Under the pieces are notes generated by a model, which saw nothing but the letters and a program-made list of their open reading frames with translations, was not told where the DNA came from and made no database searches. This document shows, piece by piece, positions 4,732 to 6,389 of a stretch of 6,389 nt of DNA. Every line of letters starts with the position of its first letter. Position 1 is the stretch's first letter. Where the stretch lies: NCBI GenBank assembly GCA_051009015.1, contig JBPCWZ010000009.1:1-6389 (forward strand). The letters run 5' to 3'. The translations under genes and the position numbers were made by a program. The stretch is from JAHRAH01 sp051009015 (lineage in GTDB: Bacteria > Pseudomonadota > Gammaproteobacteria > Tethybacterales > Persebacteraceae).

Positions 4732-6389
4732 ATGGCGGAAGAGAAGCGGGTTCGGTTTCGGGCGAATGTTAAGCCCAAAGGCAAAGTTGCCACGGCGGCG
4801 GCGCGGGCTGCCGTTTCGGCCATGCTCGGCGATGCGCCGCTGGCGAAGGAGTATCTGATAGAAAACCTGCACCGCTTGCAGGATATTGCAGGTTGCTTGT
4901 CCGCCGACAACCTTGCCGCGCTTGCCGCATTGATGAAACTGCCGATGGCGGCGGTTTATGAAGTCGCCACTTTTTATCATCATTTTGATGTCGTCCGGGA
5001 CGGCGATGCCGTGCCGCCGCCGGTTACGGTGCGTGTTTGTCAATCATTATCGTGCCAGATGGCGGGCGGGGCGGAGTTGTTGCGGCAGTTGCAAAAAGCG
5101 GGCGGCGGGCATTTTCGCGCCATCGGCGCGCCTTGTGTCGGGCGTTGTGCTTGTGCGCCGGTTGCGGTTGTCGGGCAAAACGCGCTGGAAAATGCCGATG
5201 TTGAATCTGCAACATTGGCGGCAAAACAAGGGCAAACCGCCCCGCAAATGCCGGACGCCGAAAGGTTTGATGCTTACACAAAAGGGGGAGGTTATGATAT
5301 CTACCGCAAACTGCTTGACGGCGGTTTGACGGCGGATGCCGTCATTGACGAGATGGAACTTTCGGGTTTGCGCGGTTTGGGCGGGGCGGGTTTTCCGCTC
5401 GCCCGCAAATGGCGCATTGTGCGCGGGCAAAAAGGCGACAAAGTTTTGGCGGTCAATATTGACGAAGGCGAGCCGGGGACTTTTAAGGACAGGCATTATT
5501 TGGAGCAGCAGCCGCATTGTTTTTTGGAAGGCGCGCTCATCGCCGCGCGGGTTGTTGATGCCGCCGATGTTTATATTTATCTGCGCGATGAATATCATGG
5601 CTGCCGCGCGATGCTGGCGGAAGAGATAAAAACACTGCGGGCAAAGGCGGATTTTGCCCTGCCGGTTTTGCACTTGCGGCGCGGGGCGGGGGCGTATATT
5701 TGCGGCGAAGAATCGGCGATGATTGAATCCATTGAAGGCAAGCGCGGCGAGCCGAGATTGCGCCCGCCTTTTGTCGCCGAAGTCGGCGTTTTCGGTCGCC
5801 CGACATTGGAGCATAATATGGAAACACTGCACTGGGTGCCGAAAGTTTTGGCAAAAGGCGGCGAATGGTTTGCCAAACAAGGGCGGCGCGGGCGGGCGGG
5901 GTTGCGTTCGTTTTCGGTATCCGGTCGGGTGCGCCGCCCGGGGGTGCATGTCGCCCCGGCGGGTATTACGGTGCAGGAGTTAATAGACGAGTTTTGCGGC
6001 GGAATGGCGGAGGGGGAGAAGTTTTATGCCTATCTTCCCGGCGGCGCATCCGGCGGCATTTTACCGGCGGCGATGGCAGATATCCCGCTGGATTTTGACA
6101 CCGTGCAAGGCGCAGATGACAACTGCTTTATCGGTTCGGCGGCGGTTATTGTGCTTTCCCGAAAAGACCGCGCCCGTGATGCCGCCTTGAATGTCATGCA
6201 GTTTTTTGAGGATGAATCGTGCGGGCAATGCACACCGTGCAGAGTCGGCACGGCAAAAGCCGCGCAGTTGATGCAGGCAAAAAAATGGGATGCACCGCTT
6301 TTGGAAGAGTTGTCAAAGGCGATGCAAGATGCATCCATCTGCGGCTTGGGCCAAGCCGCCCCAAACTGCCTCCGCAGCATAATCCGCCA
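4732..6389 (+). CDS. fdsB: NAD-dependent formate dehydrogenase beta subunit, fused NuoE/NuoF type (3' partial)
   Basis: This frame stays open to the window edge, giving 552 codons; fused homologues run to about 570, so only a short tail is missing. It combines an FdsG/NuoE domain (about 20-160) with an FdsB/NuoF domain (about 190-552). The first has a 2Fe-2S set, C103, C108, C135 and C139, in VCQSLSC and CVGRC. The second shows the NADH/FMN motifs GLRGLGGAGFP (212-222), NIDEGEPGTFKDR (242-254) and GAGAYICGEES (318-328). It ends with a 4Fe-4S motif, CGQCTPC (497-503) plus C537 in SICGLGQAAPN. Such a subunit passes electrons from the catalytic subunit to NAD+. YEVATFYHHFDVV and GLGQAAPN point to the fused beta subunit of methylotroph-type formate dehydrogenase rather than complex I. 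HoxF of NAD-reducing hydrogenase is a weaker alternative. The alpha subunit should follow. It lies 45 bases after glcF with only GAAG before the ATG. Confidence 0.88.
   Translation, partial: MAEEKRVRFRANVKPKGKVATAAARAAVSAMLGDAPLAKEYLIENLHRLQDIAGCLSADNLAALAALMKLPMAAVYEVATFYHHFDVVRDGDAVPPPVTVRVCQSLSCQMAGGAELLRQLQKAGGGHFRAIGAPCVGRCACAPVAVVGQNALENADVESATLAAKQGQTAPQMPDAERFDAYTKGGGYDIYRKLLDGGLTADAVIDEMELSGLRGLGGAGFPLARKWRIVRGQKGDKVLAVNIDEGEPGTFKDRHYLEQQPHCFLEGALIAARVVDAADVYIYLRDEYHGCRAMLAEEIKTLRAKADFALPVLHLRRGAGAYICGEESAMIESIEGKRGEPRLRPPFVAEVGVFGRPTLEHNMETLHWVPKVLAKGGEWFAKQGRRGRAGLRSFSVSGRVRRPGVHVAPAGITVQELIDEFCGGMAEGEKFYAYLPGGASGGILPAAMADIPLDFDTVQGADDNCFIGSAAVIVLSRKDRARDAALNVMQFFEDESCGQCTPCRVGTAKAAQLMQAKKWDAPLLEELSKAMQDASICGLGQAAPNCLRSIIR

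Noticed and set aside
3868..5043. 391-codon minus-strand open frame across glcF and the next gene start
   Set aside because: It overlaps two well-recognised genes and shows no family motif. Long antisense frames are common in GC-rich coding DNA.
5047..5949. 300-codon minus-strand open frame opposite the formate dehydrogenase gene
   Set aside because: It lies antisense to conserved NuoE/NuoF motifs and has arginine- and proline-rich composition typical of shadow frames.

Overview
The window looks like chromosomal DNA from a proteobacterium. GlcD and GlcF closely follow the E. coli-type glycolate oxidase subunits as I recall them. The last gene resembles the fused beta subunit of NAD-dependent formate dehydrogenase known from alphaproteobacterial methylotrophs. 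The coding DNA is rich in GGC and GCC and often uses TTG for leucine. I cannot name the genus.

Layout. Bases 1-833 contain no credible gene. They form a dense cluster of palindromic repeats: two near-identical ~125-bp direct copies of one unit (1-125 and 504-630), a full inverted copy (679-764), a partial inverted copy (245-294), three back-to-back perfect hairpins (154-223), a 17-bp tandem array (299-350) and a 28-bp perfect inverted repeat (351-418). Bases 834-1811 (minus strand) encode a secreted ankyrin-repeat protein with a signal peptide. A 175-bp divergent intergenic region follows. On the plus strand come glcD (1987-3456) and glcF (3460-4686), three bases apart, then after 45 bases a fused NuoE/NuoF-type flavoprotein (4732 to the window edge). 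That last gene is open at its 3' end but nearly complete.

How the genes may work together. GlcD and GlcF are the FAD and iron-sulfur subunits of a membrane-associated enzyme that oxidises glycolate to glyoxylate and passes electrons on, probably to quinone. The next gene is most likely the NADH-forming beta subunit of a molybdenum- or tungsten-dependent formate dehydrogenase, whose catalytic alpha subunit would be expected just past the window. The cluster suggests use of C2 and C1 acids (glycolate, formate) for reducing power; this link is inferred from adjacency.

The metabolic genes are conventional families. The points most worth a second look are the repeat cluster, the absence of glcE from between glcD and glcF, the TATAAT box almost touching the formate dehydrogenase start codon, and the secreted ankyrin protein. 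I found no CRISPR array, tRNA, rRNA or transposase gene, and no clear evidence of a new multi-gene system.
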